Of a stretch of DNA of 64,000 nt, positions 51,569 through 61,179 are shown in pieces; position 1 is the stretch's first letter, and each line of letters begins with the position of its first letter. Both the position numbers and the translations under genes were made by a program. Source of the DNA: Variovorax paradoxus. Its GTDB lineage: Bacteria; Pseudomonadota; Gammaproteobacteria; Burkholderiales; Burkholderiaceae_C. The notes under the pieces were generated by a model that was not told where the DNA came from, ran no database searches, and saw only the letters and a list, made by a program, of their open reading frames with translations. The stretch is from contig NZ_JAGGNV010000027.1 in the NCBI RefSeq assembly GCF_018614955.1, positions 124,001 to 188,000 on the forward strand. Reading direction: 5' to 3'.

Positions 51569-52855
51569 ATGCAAGCGTACCGTGCCTCCCTTTTGCGATT
51601 CGACGCCGCCGGCCAGCCGGTTTTCGATGAAGACGGCCTGCTGGTCGTCGGCCCCGACGCCGCCGGGCGCCAGCGCGTGCTGGACGCCGGCGCCCATGCG
51701 GCGGTGGCGGCGCGCCATCCGGGAGTCGCCGTCACGCACTGGCCGGGGCGCATCCTGGCGCCGGGCTTCGTCGATATGCACATCCACTTCCCGCAGACCG
51801 ACATCATCGGCGCGCCCTCGGAAGGCCTGTTGCCCTGGCTCGAGAACTACACCTTCCCGGCCGAGAGCCGCTTTGCCGACCCGGCGCATGCGGCGGCGGT
51901 GGCCGAGGTCTTCTTCGACGAGCTGCTGCGCAACGGCGTCACCACCTCGCTGACCTTCGCGACCTCGCATCCGCAGTCGGTGCAAGCCTTCTTCGAGGCG
52001 GCGCAGCGCCGCCGGCTGCGCATGATCACGGGCAAGGTGCTGCAGGACCGGCATTCGCCCGACGGCGTGCGCGACCAGACCGAACAGAGCCTGATCGACA
52101 CCGAGGCGCTGATCCGCCAATGGCACAACGTCGACCGGCTGGGCTATGCGATCACGCCGCGCTTCGCGCCGACCAGCACCGACGCGCAGCTGCGCGGCGC
52201 GGGCGAGCTGGCCGCGAAGTATCCGGACACCTGGATCCATTCGCACGTGGCCGAGAACAAGGACGAAGTGAAGTGGGCGCGCGAGCTGTTCCCCGGCGCG
52301 CGTTCCTACCTCGAGGTCTATGCCGGCTTCGGCCTGATGCGCGAGCGCGCCGTCTATGCCCACTGCATCCACTTCGACGACGACGACCGTCGCCTGATGC
52401 GCGACACCGGCACCGCCTCGGCCGTGAGCCCGACCAGCAACCTGTTCCTCGGCAGCGGCTTCTTCGACTTCGAGGGCGCCGACCGCATCGGCTATGCCTA
52501 CGGCCTGGCCAGCGACGTCGGCGGCGGCACCAGCTTCAGCCCCTTCGCGACCATGATGGCCGCCTACTACGTGGGCCGCGAGGGCCAGACCAAGCCGGGC
52601 ATCAGCATCCCGCCGTCGCAGCTCTGGTGGCGCCACACCGCAGGCGCGGCGCGCGCGCTGGGCCTCGAGGGCGTCATCGGCAACCTGCAGCCGGGGTGCG
52701 AAGCGGACTTCCTGGTGATCGATCCGAAGGCCACGCCCTTGCTTGCGCGCAAGACCTCGCTCGCGCATAACCTCGAAGAGCTGCTGTTCGCGATGATCGT
52801 GCTGGGCGACGACCGCCTTATCGAGCGGACCGTGATTTCGCAGGCGCCGCCGTAG
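51569..52855 (+). CDS. guaD: guanine deaminase
   Basis: A 428-residue amidohydrolase. The GuaD signature PGFVDMHIHFPQTDIIGAPS near residues 66-85 has the H-x-H metal pair; HSHVAENKDEVKW (His) and YAHCIHFDD (His) are at about 229-240 and 269, and the LASDVGGGTSFSPFATM stretch has the metal Asp near 313. It converts guanine to xanthine, feeding xanthine dehydrogenase encoded 20 kb upstream. The start is the ATG preceded by ACCCTCC rather than a good ribosome site, so translation may be modest. Confidence 0.93.
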   Translation: MQAYRASLLRFDAAGQPVFDEDGLLVVGPDAAGRQRVLDAGAHAAVAARHPGVAVTHWPGRILAPGFVDMHIHFPQTDIIGAPSEGLLPWLENYTFPAESRFADPAHAAAVAEVFFDELLRNGVTTSLTFATSHPQSVQAFFEAAQRRRLRMITGKVLQDRHSPDGVRDQTEQSLIDTEALIRQWHNVDRLGYAITPRFAPTSTDAQLRGAGELAAKYPDTWIHSHVAENKDEVKWARELFPGARSYLEVYAGFGLMRERAVYAHCIHFDDDDRRLMRDTGTASAVSPTSNLFLGSGFFDFEGADRIGYAYGLASDVGGGTSFSPFATMMAAYYVGREGQTKPGISIPPSQLWWRHTAGAARALGLEGVIGNLQPGCEADFLVIDPKATPLLARKTSLAHNLEELLFAMIVLGDDRLIERTVISQAPP

Positions 52856-52858
52856 CGA

Positions 52859-53461
52859 TCAGCCGCGCCGGGTCGCTATCAGCGAGCGAACCTCGGGCGA
52901 TTTCAGCCGCGGCCGATCGGCCTCCACCGCGCGCAGCGGCTCGGCCTCCGCGAGGCTGTCCAGGCAGCGGCGCGTGAGGTCCTGGTAGGTCTCGGTGCCT
53001 TCGCGCTTCCACGCGATCTCGTCGTCGCCGAGCTCGCGCCGCACCGTGGCGGGGATGCCGGCCACCAGGCTCTTCGCCGGCACCCGCATGCCGGCCGGCA
53101 CGAAGGCGCAGGCGGCGACGAACGCGAAGGCGCCGATCTCGGCCTCGTCCATCACCACCGCGTTCATGCCCACCAGTGCATCGCGCCGCACCACGCAGCT
53201 GTGGAGCACGGCGCCGTGGCCGATGTGGCCGTTCTCCTCGACCACCGTGTCCTGGTCGGGGAAGCCGTGGATCGTGCAGTTGTCCTGCACGTTGGCACCG
53301 CGCTCGAGCACGATGCGGCCGAAGTCGCCGCGCAGGCTCGCGCACGGGCCGACATAGCAGCCGGGGCCGACGATCACGTCGCCGATCAGCACGGCCGTGG
53401 GGTGAACGTAGGCAGTGGCGTCGATCACCGGGACGACGCCTTCGAGTGCATAGCAGGGCAT
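52859..53461 (-). CDS. paaY: PaaY-like gamma-carbonic-anhydrase-family thioesterase
   Basis: A 200-residue left-handed beta-helix protein. It has the gamma-class metal ligands: [10 protein letters not shown] (His), [10 protein letters not shown] (two His in H-G-A-V-L-H), and repeats such as [20 protein letters not shown]. Beside the paa genes it corresponds to PaaY, a thioesterase that limits ring-1,2-epoxyphenylacetyl-CoA build-up in known systems. It is divergent from paaG and shares the promoter region with it; it converges with guaD with a 3-bp gap. Confidence 0.9.
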   Translation of the reverse strand: MPCYALEGVVPVIDATAYVHPTAVLIGDVIVGPGCYVGPCASLRGDFGRIVLERGANVQDNCTIHGFPDQDTVVEENGHIGHGAVLHSCVVRRDALVGMNAVVMDEAEIGAFAFVAACAFVPAGMRVPAKSLVAGIPATVRRELGDDEIAWKREGTETYQDLTRRCLDSLAEAEPLRAVEADRPRLKSPEVRSLIATRRG

Positions 53462-53536
53462 GGGAATGCGCTCCAGCGAGGTTGGAAAAACAGGTAGCGC
53501 GCGTTAGCCTTGAGGGTTAGTACCAAAGGACAAGGC

Positions 53537-53582
53537 TTGCGGTGGCAAGACGGCGAATCCTATAATCAACCGAACGGTCGGT
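53537..53582 (+). promoter_or_regulatory. paa promoter and TetR-type (PaaR-like) operator
   Basis: TTGCGG (53537-53542) and TATAAT (53561-53566) are 18 bp apart: a good sigma-70 promoter. Directly after the -10 box, 53569-53582 reads ACCGAACGGTCGGT, a near-perfect inverted repeat matching the ACCGACCGGTCGGT-like sites of TetR-type PaaR repressors in betaproteobacteria. The repressor gene is not in the window. It likely controls paaG onward and may also affect paaY. Confidence 0.75.
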
Positions 53583-53635
53583 CAATTATTGAATCGTCCC
53601 TTTGGCGCCGATCAACCTCACATCTCAGCACCACG

Positions 53636-54439
53636 ATGGACGAACCCCTGGTACGCATTACACAGTCGGGCGCCGTGCGCACGCTCCAGCTCAACCGGCC
53701 GGAAGCGCTCAACAGCTTCAACTCGCAACTGCATGCCGCGCTCATGGCGGCGCTCGACGAGGCCGCGGCCGACAGCGCCGTGCGCTGCGTGGTGCTCGGC
53801 GGCGCGGGGCGTGCCTTCTGCGCGGGCCAGGACCTGGCCGACCCGATGGTCGCGCCCGATCCCACGCCGGGCGCACCGCCCAAGGACCTCGGCCACGTGA
53901 TCGAGTCGCTCTACGCACCGCTGGTGCTGCGCCTGCGCTCGATGCCGGTGCCGGTGATCGCCGAGGTCCACGGCGTCGCCGCCGGCGCTGGCGCCAACCT
54001 CGCGCTCGCTTGCGATCTCGTCGTGGCCGCGAAATCGGCGAGCTTCATCCAGGCCTTCACCAGGATCGGGCTGGTGCCCGACACCGGCGGCACCTGGCTC
54101 TTGCCGCGGCTCGTGGGCCAGGCGCGAGCACTCGGCCTCGCCTTGCTGGGCGACAAGCTGCCGGCCGCCGAGGCGGCGCAGATGGGCCTGATCTGGAAGT
54201 GCGTGGAAGACGCCGAATTGGCGCTCACGGTCGAGACCCTGGCCACGCGCCTGGCCGACATGCCGCTCGCCGCACTGGTTGCCACGCGCCAGGCGCTGGC
54301 CGATGCGCAGCAGCTCGACCTGCAGTCCGCGCTCGCGATGGAAGCCGAGCTGCAAGGCCGCCTCGGTGGCGCGAACGATTACCGCGAGGGCGTCGAAGCC
54401 TTCCGCGCCAAGCGCCCGCCGCGCTTCACCGACCGCTGA
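53636..54439 (+). CDS. paaG: ring-1,2-epoxyphenylacetyl-CoA isomerase
   Basis: A 267-residue enoyl-CoA hydratase/isomerase superfamily protein. The oxyanion-hole regions GAGRAFCAGQDLADP near residue 60-74 and GVAAGAGANLALACDLVVAA near 112-131 are clear; the RAFCAGQDL variant and operon place fit PaaG, which isomerises the epoxide to an oxepin-CoA. The catalytic Asp region appears at LVPDTGGTWLLPRLVG. Start ATG 53636 is chosen since the family begins here and the TetR-type site lies upstream. Confidence 0.92.
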   Translation: MDEPLVRITQSGAVRTLQLNRPEALNSFNSQLHAALMAALDEAAADSAVRCVVLGGAGRAFCAGQDLADPMVAPDPTPGAPPKDLGHVIESLYAPLVLRLRSMPVPVIAEVHGVAAGAGANLALACDLVVAAKSASFIQAFTRIGLVPDTGGTWLLPRLVGQARALGLALLGDKLPAAEAAQMGLIWKCVEDAELALTVETLATRLADMPLAALVATRQALADAQQLDLQSALAMEAELQGRLGGANDYREGVEAFRAKRPPRFTDR

Positions 54440-54451
54440 GGAGTTCCGTCG

Positions 54452-54889
54452 ATGAGCGAGACCCTTCCCCAACACACCGCCGAACGCGTGCGCGATGCCA
54501 TGTTCGCCAACGACCGCGCCGTGCGCGGCCTCGGCATGGAGGTCGAGGCCATCGGGCCGGGCCGGGCCGACATCGCCATGACCGTGCGCGAAGACATGCT
54601 CAACGGCCACGACATCTGCCACGGCGGCTTCATCTCGACGCTGGCCGATTCGGCCTTCGCCTATGCCTGCAACTCCTACAACGAGGTCACCGTCGCCTCG
54701 GGATTCGGCATCGACTTCGTTGCGCCGGCGCGCCGCGGCGACCGGCTGGTCGCGCGCTGCGTCGAAGTCTCGAAGACGGGCCGCACCGGCGTCTACGACG
54801 CCGAGGTGCTGAACCAGCGCGGCGAGCGGATCGCGGTGTTCCGCGGACGCTCCTACACGATCAAAGGCAAGCCGGTCGTTGCGGCTTGA
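54452..54889 (+). CDS. paaI: hydroxyphenylacetyl-CoA thioesterase
   Basis: A 145-residue hotdog-fold thioesterase of the PaaI type. HDICHGGFISTLADSAFAYA near residues 50-69 has the H-G-G and catalytic Asp; FVAPARRGDRLVARCVEVSK follows. It is a house-cleaning enzyme that releases CoA from dead-end hydroxylated phenylacetyl-CoA. It lies 12 bp after paaG. Confidence 0.92.
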   Translation: MSETLPQHTAERVRDAMFANDRAVRGLGMEVEAIGPGRADIAMTVREDMLNGHDICHGGFISTLADSAFAYACNSYNEVTVASGFGIDFVAPARRGDRLVARCVEVSKTGRTGVYDAEVLNQRGERIAVFRGRSYTIKGKPVVAA

Positions 54890-54905
54890 GAGAGGAGACA
54901 CCCCC

Positions 54906-56225
54906 ATGCCCGTCCAACGCCCGGCACCCGGCGACCTCGAGGCGATCGAGAAGGCCAGCCGCGACGAGATCGCCGCGCTGCAGCTGCAGCGCCTGCAGTC
55001 CACCCTGCAGCGCGCCTACGACAAGGTGCCGCACTACCGCAAGGCCTTCGATGAAAAAGGCGTGCACCCCGGCGAGCTCAAGCAATTGAGCGACCTCGCG
55101 AAGTTTCCGTTCACCGTCAAGAAGGACCTGCGCGACAACTACCCCTTCGGCCTGTTCGCCGTGCCGCGCGAACAGGTCGCGCGCATCCATGCGTCCTCCG
55201 GCACCACCGGCAAGCCGACAGTGGTGGGCTACACGCTGAAGGACATCGACAACTGGGCCGACCTGGTGGCGCGCTCCATTCGCGCCGCCGGCGGACGGTC
55301 CGGCGACATCGTGCACGTGGCCTACGGCTACGGCCTCTTCACCGGCGGCCTGGGCGCGCACTACGGCGCAGAGCGCGCGGGCTGCACCGTGATCCCGATG
55401 TCGGGCGGCCAGACCGAGAAGCAGGTGCAGCTGATCCGGGACCTGAAGCCCGACATCATCATGGTCACCCCGAGCTACATGCAGGTGATCATCGAGGAGT
55501 TCCAGCGCCAGGGGCTGGACCCGCGCGAGAACTCGCTCAAGGTCGGCATCTTCGGCGCCGAACCCTGGACCGAGGCCATGCGCCGCGAGATCGAGGCCAA
55601 GGGCGGCATGGATGCGGTGGACATCTACGGCCTCTCGGAAGTGATGGGCCCCGGCGTCGCCAGCGAGTGCATCGAGAGCAAGGACGGGCCTGTGATCTGG
55701 GAAGACCATTTCTATCCCGAGATCATCGATCCCGAGACCGGTGCGGTACTGCCGGACGGCGAAGAGGGCGAACTCGTCTTCACCTCGCTGACCAAGGAGG
55801 CTCTGCCCATCGTCCGCTACCGCACGCGCGACCTCACGCGCCTCCTGCCGCCCACCTCGCGCAGCTTCCGCCGCATGGGGAAGATCGTCGGGCGCAGCGA
55901 CGACATGCTGATCATCCGCGGCGTCAACGTGTTCCCGACGCAGATCGAGGAGATCGTGCTCGCGCACGAGAAGCTCTCGGGCCAGTACCTGATCAAGGTC
56001 GGCCGCGAGGGCCATCTCGACAGCGTGGAAGTGCATTGCGAAGTGCAGGCCGGCGCCGGAGACCTCGGCAACGCCGAGCGCGCGCAGATCGCGCAATGGG
56101 TGCAGCAGCGCGTGAAGACGATGGTGGGCATCTCCACCACGGTGCTCGTGAAGCGCCCCGACTCGATCGAACGCACGCTGACCGGCAAGGCCCGGCGCGT
56201 GGTCGACGAGCGCCCCAAGACCTGA
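54906..56225 (+). CDS. paaK: phenylacetate-CoA ligase
   Basis: A 439-residue adenylate-forming enzyme: [17 protein letters not shown] (P-loop-like AMP motif near residue 97-113), the [20 protein letters not shown] block typical of Paa[18 protein letters not shown] and the late [16 protein letters not shown] with a C-terminal lysine region ([12 protein letters not shown]). It activates phenylacetate with ATP and CoA in the cytosol. GAGGAG precedes the ATG, 16 bp after paaI. Confidence 0.96.
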   Translation: MPVQRPAPGDLEAIEKASRDEIAALQLQRLQSTLQRAYDKVPHYRKAFDEKGVHPGELKQLSDLAKFPFTVKKDLRDNYPFGLFAVPREQVARIHASSGTTGKPTVVGYTLKDIDNWADLVARSIRAAGGRSGDIVHVAYGYGLFTGGLGAHYGAERAGCTVIPMSGGQTEKQVQLIRDLKPDIIMVTPSYMQVIIEEFQRQGLDPRENSLKVGIFGAEPWTEAMRREIEAKGGMDAVDIYGLSEVMGPGVASECIESKDGPVIWEDHFYPEIIDPETGAVLPDGEEGELVFTSLTKEALPIVRYRTRDLTRLLPPTSRSFRRMGKIVGRSDDMLIIRGVNVFPTQIEEIVLAHEKLSGQYLIKVGREGHLDSVEVHCEVQAGAGDLGNAERAQIAQWVQQRVKTMVGISTTVLVKRPDSIERTLTGKARRVVDERPKT

Positions 56226-56238
56226 AAGGACAAGAGCC

Positions 56239-57249
56239 ATGTACACCCAAGCCATGGACACTGCGAGCAAAGAGCAGGGCGACGGCCGCAAGACCGTGCG
56301 CTCCGCCGAGGAGATGCGCCTCGAAGAGCGCTTCGACGAGCGCATCGACGCGGGCGGTTTCATCGAGGCGAAGGACTGGATGCCCGAGCACTACCGCAAG
56401 ACGCTGGTGCGCCAGATCAGCCAGCATGCGCATTCCGAAATCGTCGGCATGCTGCCCGAAGGCAACTGGATCAGCCGCGCGCCCACACTCAAGCGCAAGG
56501 CCATCCTCTTGGCCAAGGTGCAGGACGAGGGCGGCCACGGCCTCTACCTCTATGCCGCGGCCGAGACGCTCGGCACCAGCCGCGACCAGATGCTGGATGC
56601 GCTGCACACGGGTCGCGCCAAGTACAGCTCGATCTTCAACTACCCCACGCTCACCTGGGCCGACATGGGCACCATCGGCTGGCTGGTCGACGGCGCGGCG
56701 ATCATGAACCAGGTGCCGATCTGCCGCTGCTCCTACGCGCCTTATGCGCGCGCGATGATCCGCATCTGCCGCGAGGAGAGCTTCCACCAGCGCCAGGGCT
56801 ACGAGGCGCTGCTCACGATGATGCAGCACGGCACCGAGGCGCAGAAGGCGATGGTGCAGGACGCGGTGAACCGCTGGTGGTGGCCTTCCATCATGATGTT
56901 CGGCCCGCCCGACGACCAGTCGCCCAACAGCGCGCAATCGATGCGCTGGGGCATCAAGCGCTTCTCCAACGACGAGCTGCGGCAGAAGTTCATCGATGCC
57001 GCGGTCGAGCAGGCCAAGGTGCTCGGCGTGACCCTGCCCGACCCCGATCTCAAGTGGAACGAGGAGCGCCAGGCGCACGACCATGGGCCGATCGACTGGA
57101 GCGAGTTCTGGCGCGTGATCGGCGGCGACGGTCCCTGCAACCGCGAACGCCTCGGCGCGCGCGTGAAGGCCTGGGAGGAGGGCGCCTGGGTGCGCGAAGC
57201 CGCATTGGCCTATGCCCGAAAAAAGAACCCGCTGAAGGAGGCTGCATGA
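56239..57249 (+). CDS. paaA: phenylacetyl-CoA epoxidase, catalytic subunit A
   Basis: A 336-residue ferritin-like diiron subunit. Ligand motifs include [17 protein letters not shown] near 93-109 and [20 protein letters not shown] near 175-194. With PaaC it forms the catalytic core that epoxidises the ring of phenylacetyl-CoA. The stop overlaps paaB by ATGA. Confidence 0.97.
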   Translation: MYTQAMDTASKEQGDGRKTVRSAEEMRLEERFDERIDAGGFIEAKDWMPEHYRKTLVRQISQHAHSEIVGMLPEGNWISRAPTLKRKAILLAKVQDEGGHGLYLYAAAETLGTSRDQMLDALHTGRAKYSSIFNYPTLTWADMGTIGWLVDGAAIMNQVPICRCSYAPYARAMIRICREESFHQRQGYEALLTMMQHGTEAQKAMVQDAVNRWWWPSIMMFGPPDDQSPNSAQSMRWGIKRFSNDELRQKFIDAAVEQAKVLGVTLPDPDLKWNEERQAHDHGPIDWSEFWRVIGGDGPCNRERLGARVKAWEEGAWVREAALAYARKKNPLKEAA

Positions 57250-57542
57250 GCGACACCACCGAACACGAATGGCCGCTGTGGGAAGTGTTCGTGCGCAGCA
57301 AGGCGGGCCTGGACCACAAGCATTGCGGCAGCCTGCACGCGCCCGACCCCAAGATGGCACTGCAGATGGCGCGCGATGTCTACACCCGGCGCCAGGAAGG
57401 GGTGAGCGTGTGGGTGGTGCGCTCCGACCAGATCGTGGCCAGCGACCCGGGCGACAAGGACATGTACTTCGATCCGGCGGAAGACAAGGTCTACCGCCAT
57501 CCCACCTTCTACGTGCTGCCCAAGTCCGTCGACCACATGTGA
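57246..57542 (+). CDS. paaB: phenylacetyl-CoA epoxidase subunit B
   Basis: A 98-residue subunit: [40 protein letters not shown], then [20 protein letters not shown] and [15 protein letters not shown], the expected small PaaB fold. It helps assemble the PaaABCDE complex. It overlaps paaA by four bases. Confidence 0.96.
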   Translation: MSDTTEHEWPLWEVFVRSKAGLDHKHCGSLHAPDPKMALQMARDVYTRRQEGVSVWVVRSDQIVASDPGDKDMYFDPAEDKVYRHPTFYVLPKSVDHM

Positions 57543-57550
57543 GGAACGCT

Positions 57551-58324
57551 GTGCAAGCATCCATCGAACTCGACCGCAGCCCCGCCGTGCAGTACCTGCT
57601 GCGCATCGCCGACACCTGCCTGATCCTGGCCCAGCGCTTGGGCGAGTGGTGCGGCCACGCGCCGGCGCTCGAAGAAGACATCGCCATGACCAACATGGCG
57701 CTCGACCTCGTGGGCCAGGCGCGTGCGCTGCTCACCCGCGCCGGCCAGATCGAGGGCCGTTCGCACGGCGAAGACCAGCTCGCCTTCCTGCGCGACGAGC
57801 GCGACTATTTCAATCTCACGCTGGTCGAGCTGCCGCGCGGCGATTTCGCCTTCAGCGTGCTGCGCAACGCGATGGTCGCGACGCTGCTCAAACTGTTGTG
57901 GGAGCGCCTGGCTTCGTCGAACGACGAGGAGGTCGCCGCCATCGCCGGCAAGGCGATCAAGGAAGCGCGCTACCACCAGCAGCATTCGGCCGACTGGGTG
58001 GTGCGCCTGGGCGACGGCACGGACGAATCGCATACGCGCATGGACGCCGCACTGAAGGAGTTGTGGCGCTTCGTGCCCGAGCTGTTCGCCTCGGACGCCG
58101 TGGAAGAGGAGGCCAGCGCCAGCGGCCTGGGCCCGGCGTGGGCCGTGTTGCGCGAAGCCTGGCTCGCCGAGATGGGTGCCGTGCTCGACGAGACCTTGCT
58201 CGTGCCGCCGGCCGAGTCGGCCTTCCTGAGCACCGGCAAGTACGGCGTGCACAGCGAGCACATGGGCTACATCCTGGCCGAGATGCAGCATCTGCAGCGT
58301 ACTTATCCCGGGGGCGTATGGTGA
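57551..58324 (+). CDS. paaC: phenylacetyl-CoA epoxidase subunit C
   Basis: A 257-residue diiron-protein relative that partners PaaA. It has four-helix features LILAQRLGEWCGHAPALEED, LVGQARALLTRAGQIEG and KAIKEARYHQQHSADWVVRL near residues 134-153. In PaaC the diiron site is degenerate and the role is structural. Start GTG 57551 follows GAGGAA. Confidence 0.96.
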   Translation: MQASIELDRSPAVQYLLRIADTCLILAQRLGEWCGHAPALEEDIAMTNMALDLVGQARALLTRAGQIEGRSHGEDQLAFLRDERDYFNLTLVELPRGDFAFSVLRNAMVATLLKLLWERLASSNDEEVAAIAGKAIKEARYHQQHSADWVVRLGDGTDESHTRMDAALKELWRFVPELFASDAVEEEASASGLGPAWAVLREAWLAEMGAVLDETLLVPPAESAFLSTGKYGVHSEHMGYILAEMQHLQRTYPGGVW

Positions 58325-58842
58325 ATGCTGCCGCCTTCGCCCCGACGCGATGCGAGCAGGCGTGGGAAGTGCTCGGCACCGTGCTCGACCCCGAAGTGCC
58401 GGCCCTGTCGGTACGCGACCTCGGCATCGTGCGCGACGTGATCGAGCAGGGCGACACACTCGAGGTCGTGCTGACGCCGACCTACTCCGGCTGCCCCGCC
58501 ACCGAAGTGATCGAGCGCGACGTGCTCGAAGCCATCGAGAAAGCAGGCCTCGGCCCGGCCCGTGTCGCGCTGCAGCGCGCGCCGGCCTGGACCACCGACT
58601 GGATCAGCGCCGAAGGCCGGCGCAAGCTTGCCGAATACGGCATTGCGCCGCCCGGACCGGTGGCGCCGGGCGATGCCGTCCCGATCCGCATCGTCGGTCG
58701 CACGGCGGATGCAGCGCTTGCCTGTCCCCGCTGCGGCAGCAAAAACACCGAGCGCCTCTCGGCTTTCGGCGCCACCGCCTGCAAATCTCTCTACCGCTGC
58801 GTGGCCTGCCGCGAACCCTTCGAACACTTCAAGGCTCTATGA
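58318..58842 (+). CDS. paaD: phenylacetyl-CoA epoxidase-associated subunit D
   Basis: A 174-residue DUF59/MIP18-type protein: LGTVLDPEVPALSVRDLGIV near 21-40 and TYSGCPATEVIERDVLEAI near 59-77 are the DUF59 core, while the C-terminus has two C-x-x-C pairs (CPRCGSKN and CVACREPF) for metal. It probably delivers or assembles the metal centre of the epoxidase. ATG 58318 overlaps paaC by seven bases. Confidence 0.95.
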   Translation: MVNAAAFAPTRCEQAWEVLGTVLDPEVPALSVRDLGIVRDVIEQGDTLEVVLTPTYSGCPATEVIERDVLEAIEKAGLGPARVALQRAPAWTTDWISAEGRRKLAEYGIAPPGPVAPGDAVPIRIVGRTADAALACPRCGSKNTERLSAFGATACKSLYRCVACREPFEHFKAL

Positions 58843-59921
58843 GCGTCATCTTCCACCCCCTGCGCGTGCGCAGGATCGAGCCCGACACCTCCGAGGCCGT
58901 GATCGTCTCCTTCGACGTGCCGGAGGAATTGCGCGAGGTTTTCGGATTCACGCAGGGCCAGTACCTCACGCTGCGCAAGGAAATCGACGGCCAGGACCTG
59001 CGGCGCTCCTATTCGATCTGCGCCGGCGTCGACGACGGCGAGCTGCGCGTTGGCGTGCGCAAGGTACAGGGCGGCACCTTCTCCAACTGGATCAACAGCG
59101 CGCTGCAGCCGGGCGACACGCTGCAGGTGATGGCGCCGGAGGGGCGCTTCTTCGTGCCGATCGAGCCCGAGGCGCACCGCCACCATGTGGGCATCGCGGG
59201 CGGCAGCGGCATCACGCCCATCCTCTCGATCATGAAGACCGTGCTGGCGCGCGAGCCCTTCGCCCGCTTCACGCTGATCTACGGCAACCGGGCGCTCCGG
59301 TCCACGATGTTCAAGGAAGAGATCGAGGACCTCAAGAACCGCTACATGACGCGGCTCGCGCTGCAGCACGTGTTCTCCGACGAGCACACCGACGTGCCGA
59401 TCAACATGGGCGTGATGAACCGCGAGAAGATCGCCGAGTTCCTCGAAGGCCTGGTGCCCGCCGGGCAGATCGACCACGTCTACATCTGCGGGCCCTTCCA
59501 GATGAACGACGAAGCCGAGGCGGCGCTGCTGGCGGCCGGCGTGCCCGAGGAGCGCATCCATATCGAGCGCTTCGGCATCGCCCAGCCCGCCGGCCCAGTC
59601 GGCGCCGTGGTGCACGAGGCCCTGCCCGGCGATGCGGAGCAGGCGCGCATCACCATCGTGCGCGACGGACTCAGCCGAGAAATCCCGTTCACCAAGGGCC
59701 AGCCGAGTATTCTCGACGCCGCTTCTTCGGCGGGTCTGGAGGTACCGTATTCCTGCACCTCGGGCGTGTGCGGCACCTGCCGTGCCAAGCTGCTGGAAGG
59801 GGAAGTGCGGATGGAGCGCAACTTCGCGCTCGACAAGAATGAGGTGGCGGGCGGCTTCATCCTGACCTGCCAGGCGCATCCCTTGACCGAGCGCGTGGTG
59901 TTGTCCTTCGACGAGCGCTGA
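58839..59921 (+). CDS. paaE: phenylacetyl-CoA epoxidase reductase subunit E
   Basis: A 360-residue electron-transfer subunit: FAD part RRSYSICAG near residue 50 (R-x-Y-S), NAD(P) part HVGIAGGSGITPILSIMKTV near 112-131, and a plant-type [2Fe-2S] part with SCTSGVCGTCRAKLLEG (C-x4-C-x2-C) and the last cysteine in FILTCQAHP. It transfers electrons from NADPH to PaaA. It overlaps paaD by ATGA. Confidence 0.97.
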   Translation: MSVIFHPLRVRRIEPDTSEAVIVSFDVPEELREVFGFTQGQYLTLRKEIDGQDLRRSYSICAGVDDGELRVGVRKVQGGTFSNWINSALQPGDTLQVMAPEGRFFVPIEPEAHRHHVGIAGGSGITPILSIMKTVLAREPFARFTLIYGNRALRSTMFKEEIEDLKNRYMTRLALQHVFSDEHTDVPINMGVMNREKIAEFLEGLVPAGQIDHVYICGPFQMNDEAEAALLAAGVPEERIHIERFGIAQPAGPVGAVVHEALPGDAEQARITIVRDGLSREIPFTKGQPSILDAASSAGLEVPYSCTSGVCGTCRAKLLEGEVRMERNFALDKNEVAGGFILTCQAHPLTERVVLSFDER

Positions 59922-59955
59922 AGCCGCCGCTACTTATCAACCAACGGAGACCTTC

Positions 59956-61107
59956 ATGAAATCATTCACCCGGCTCGCAGGGGCGCTCCTGTGCGCGATG
60001 GCCTTTGCCGCGCAGGCCGACGTCAACGTCGGCGTCACGCTGTCGGCGACCGGCCCGGCGGCCTCGCTCGGCATTCCCGAGAAGAACACCATCGCCCTGA
60101 TGCCCAAGACCATCGGCGGCCAGAAGATCAACTACATCGTGCTCGACGACGCCTCCGACACCACCGCCGCGGTGTCGAACACGCGCAAGCTGATCAGCGA
60201 GAACAAGGTCGACATCGTGATCGGCTCGACCGTCACGCCCAACTCGCTGGCCATGATCGACGTGGTCGCCGAGGAGAAGGTGCCGATGATCTCGATGGCG
60301 GCCTCGGCGCGCATCGTCGAGCCCGTGGACGACAAGCGCAAGTGGGTCTTCAAGACGCCGCAGAACGACATCATGATGTCGCTGGCCATCGCCGAGCACA
60401 TGGCGGCCAACGGCATCAAGACGGTCGGCTTCATCGGCTTCTCCGACGCCTACGGCGAAGGCTGGTTCCAGGAGTTCAGCAAGGCCGCCGCGCTCAAGAA
60501 ACTGCAGGTGACGTCCAACGAGCGCTACGCGCGCAGCGACACTTCCGTCACTGGCCAGACGCTGAAGCTGATCTCCGCCAAGCCCGATGCGGTGCTGATC
60601 GCCGGCTCAGGCACGCCGGCCGCGCTGCCGCAGAAGACGCTCAAGGAGCGCGGCTACGCCGGCAAGATCTACCAGACCCACGGTGTCGCGAACGCCGACT
60701 TCCTGCGCGTCGGCGGCAAGGACGTCGAAGGCACGCTGCTGCCTTCCGGCCCGATGCTGGTGGCGGCGCAGCTGCCCGATTCGCATCCGCTGAAGAAGTC
60801 GGCGCTGGCCTACGTCAACGCCTACGAGGCGGCCAACGGCAAGGGCAGCGTCTCGACCTTCGGCGGCCATGCCTGGGATGCGGGCCTCTTGATGAGCGCC
60901 GCGATTCCGGCCGCGCTCAAGAAGGCGCAGCCCGGCACGCCGGCCTTCCGCGCCGCCTTGCGCGACGCGCTCGAATCGGTGAAGGACGTTCCCGGCGCCC
61001 ATGGCATCTTCACCATGTCGCCCACGGACCATCTGGGTCTGGACCAGCGCGCGCGCGTGATGGTCAAGATCGAGAAGGGCACCTGGAAATACCAGCCCCA
61101 GGACTGA
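59956..61107 (+). CDS. ABC transporter binding protein (LivK-like), aromatic acid candidate
   Basis: A 383-residue periplasmic binding protein: signal peptide (LAGALLCAMAFAAQA), then VNVGVTLSATGPAASLGIPE, NYIVLDDASDTTAAVSNTRK, and SVTPNSLA-like substrate region VTPNSLAMIDVVAEEKVPMI. It belongs to the branched-chain amino acid class, of which many members bind aromatic acids. It begins 34 bp after paaE behind GGAGA, so phenylacetate or a related acid is the likely ligand (inference). Confidence 0.9.
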   Translation: MKSFTRLAGALLCAMAFAAQADVNVGVTLSATGPAASLGIPEKNTIALMPKTIGGQKINYIVLDDASDTTAAVSNTRKLISENKVDIVIGSTVTPNSLAMIDVVAEEKVPMISMAASARIVEPVDDKRKWVFKTPQNDIMMSLAIAEHMAANGIKTVGFIGFSDAYGEGWFQEFSKAAALKKLQVTSNERYARSDTSVTGQTLKLISAKPDAVLIAGSGTPAALPQKTLKERGYAGKIYQTHGVANADFLRVGGKDVEGTLLPSGPMLVAAQLPDSHPLKKSALAYVNAYEAANGKGSVSTFGGHAWDAGLLMSAAIPAALKKAQPGTPAFRAALRDALESVKDVPGAHGIFTMSPTDHLGLDQRARVMVKIEKGTWKYQPQD

Positions 61108-61179
61108 CCCTCAACCGGAGCGAGCGTGCGAGGGCGCACGCGGGCCCCGCGCCCGCGTGCGCCACGCCGGAGTGGATGC

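Noticed and set aside
52853..52886. TAGCGA...TCGCTA stem between guaD and paaY as a bidirectional terminator
   Set aside because: Six pairs, a 14-base loop and no T-run on either strand; too weak to call.
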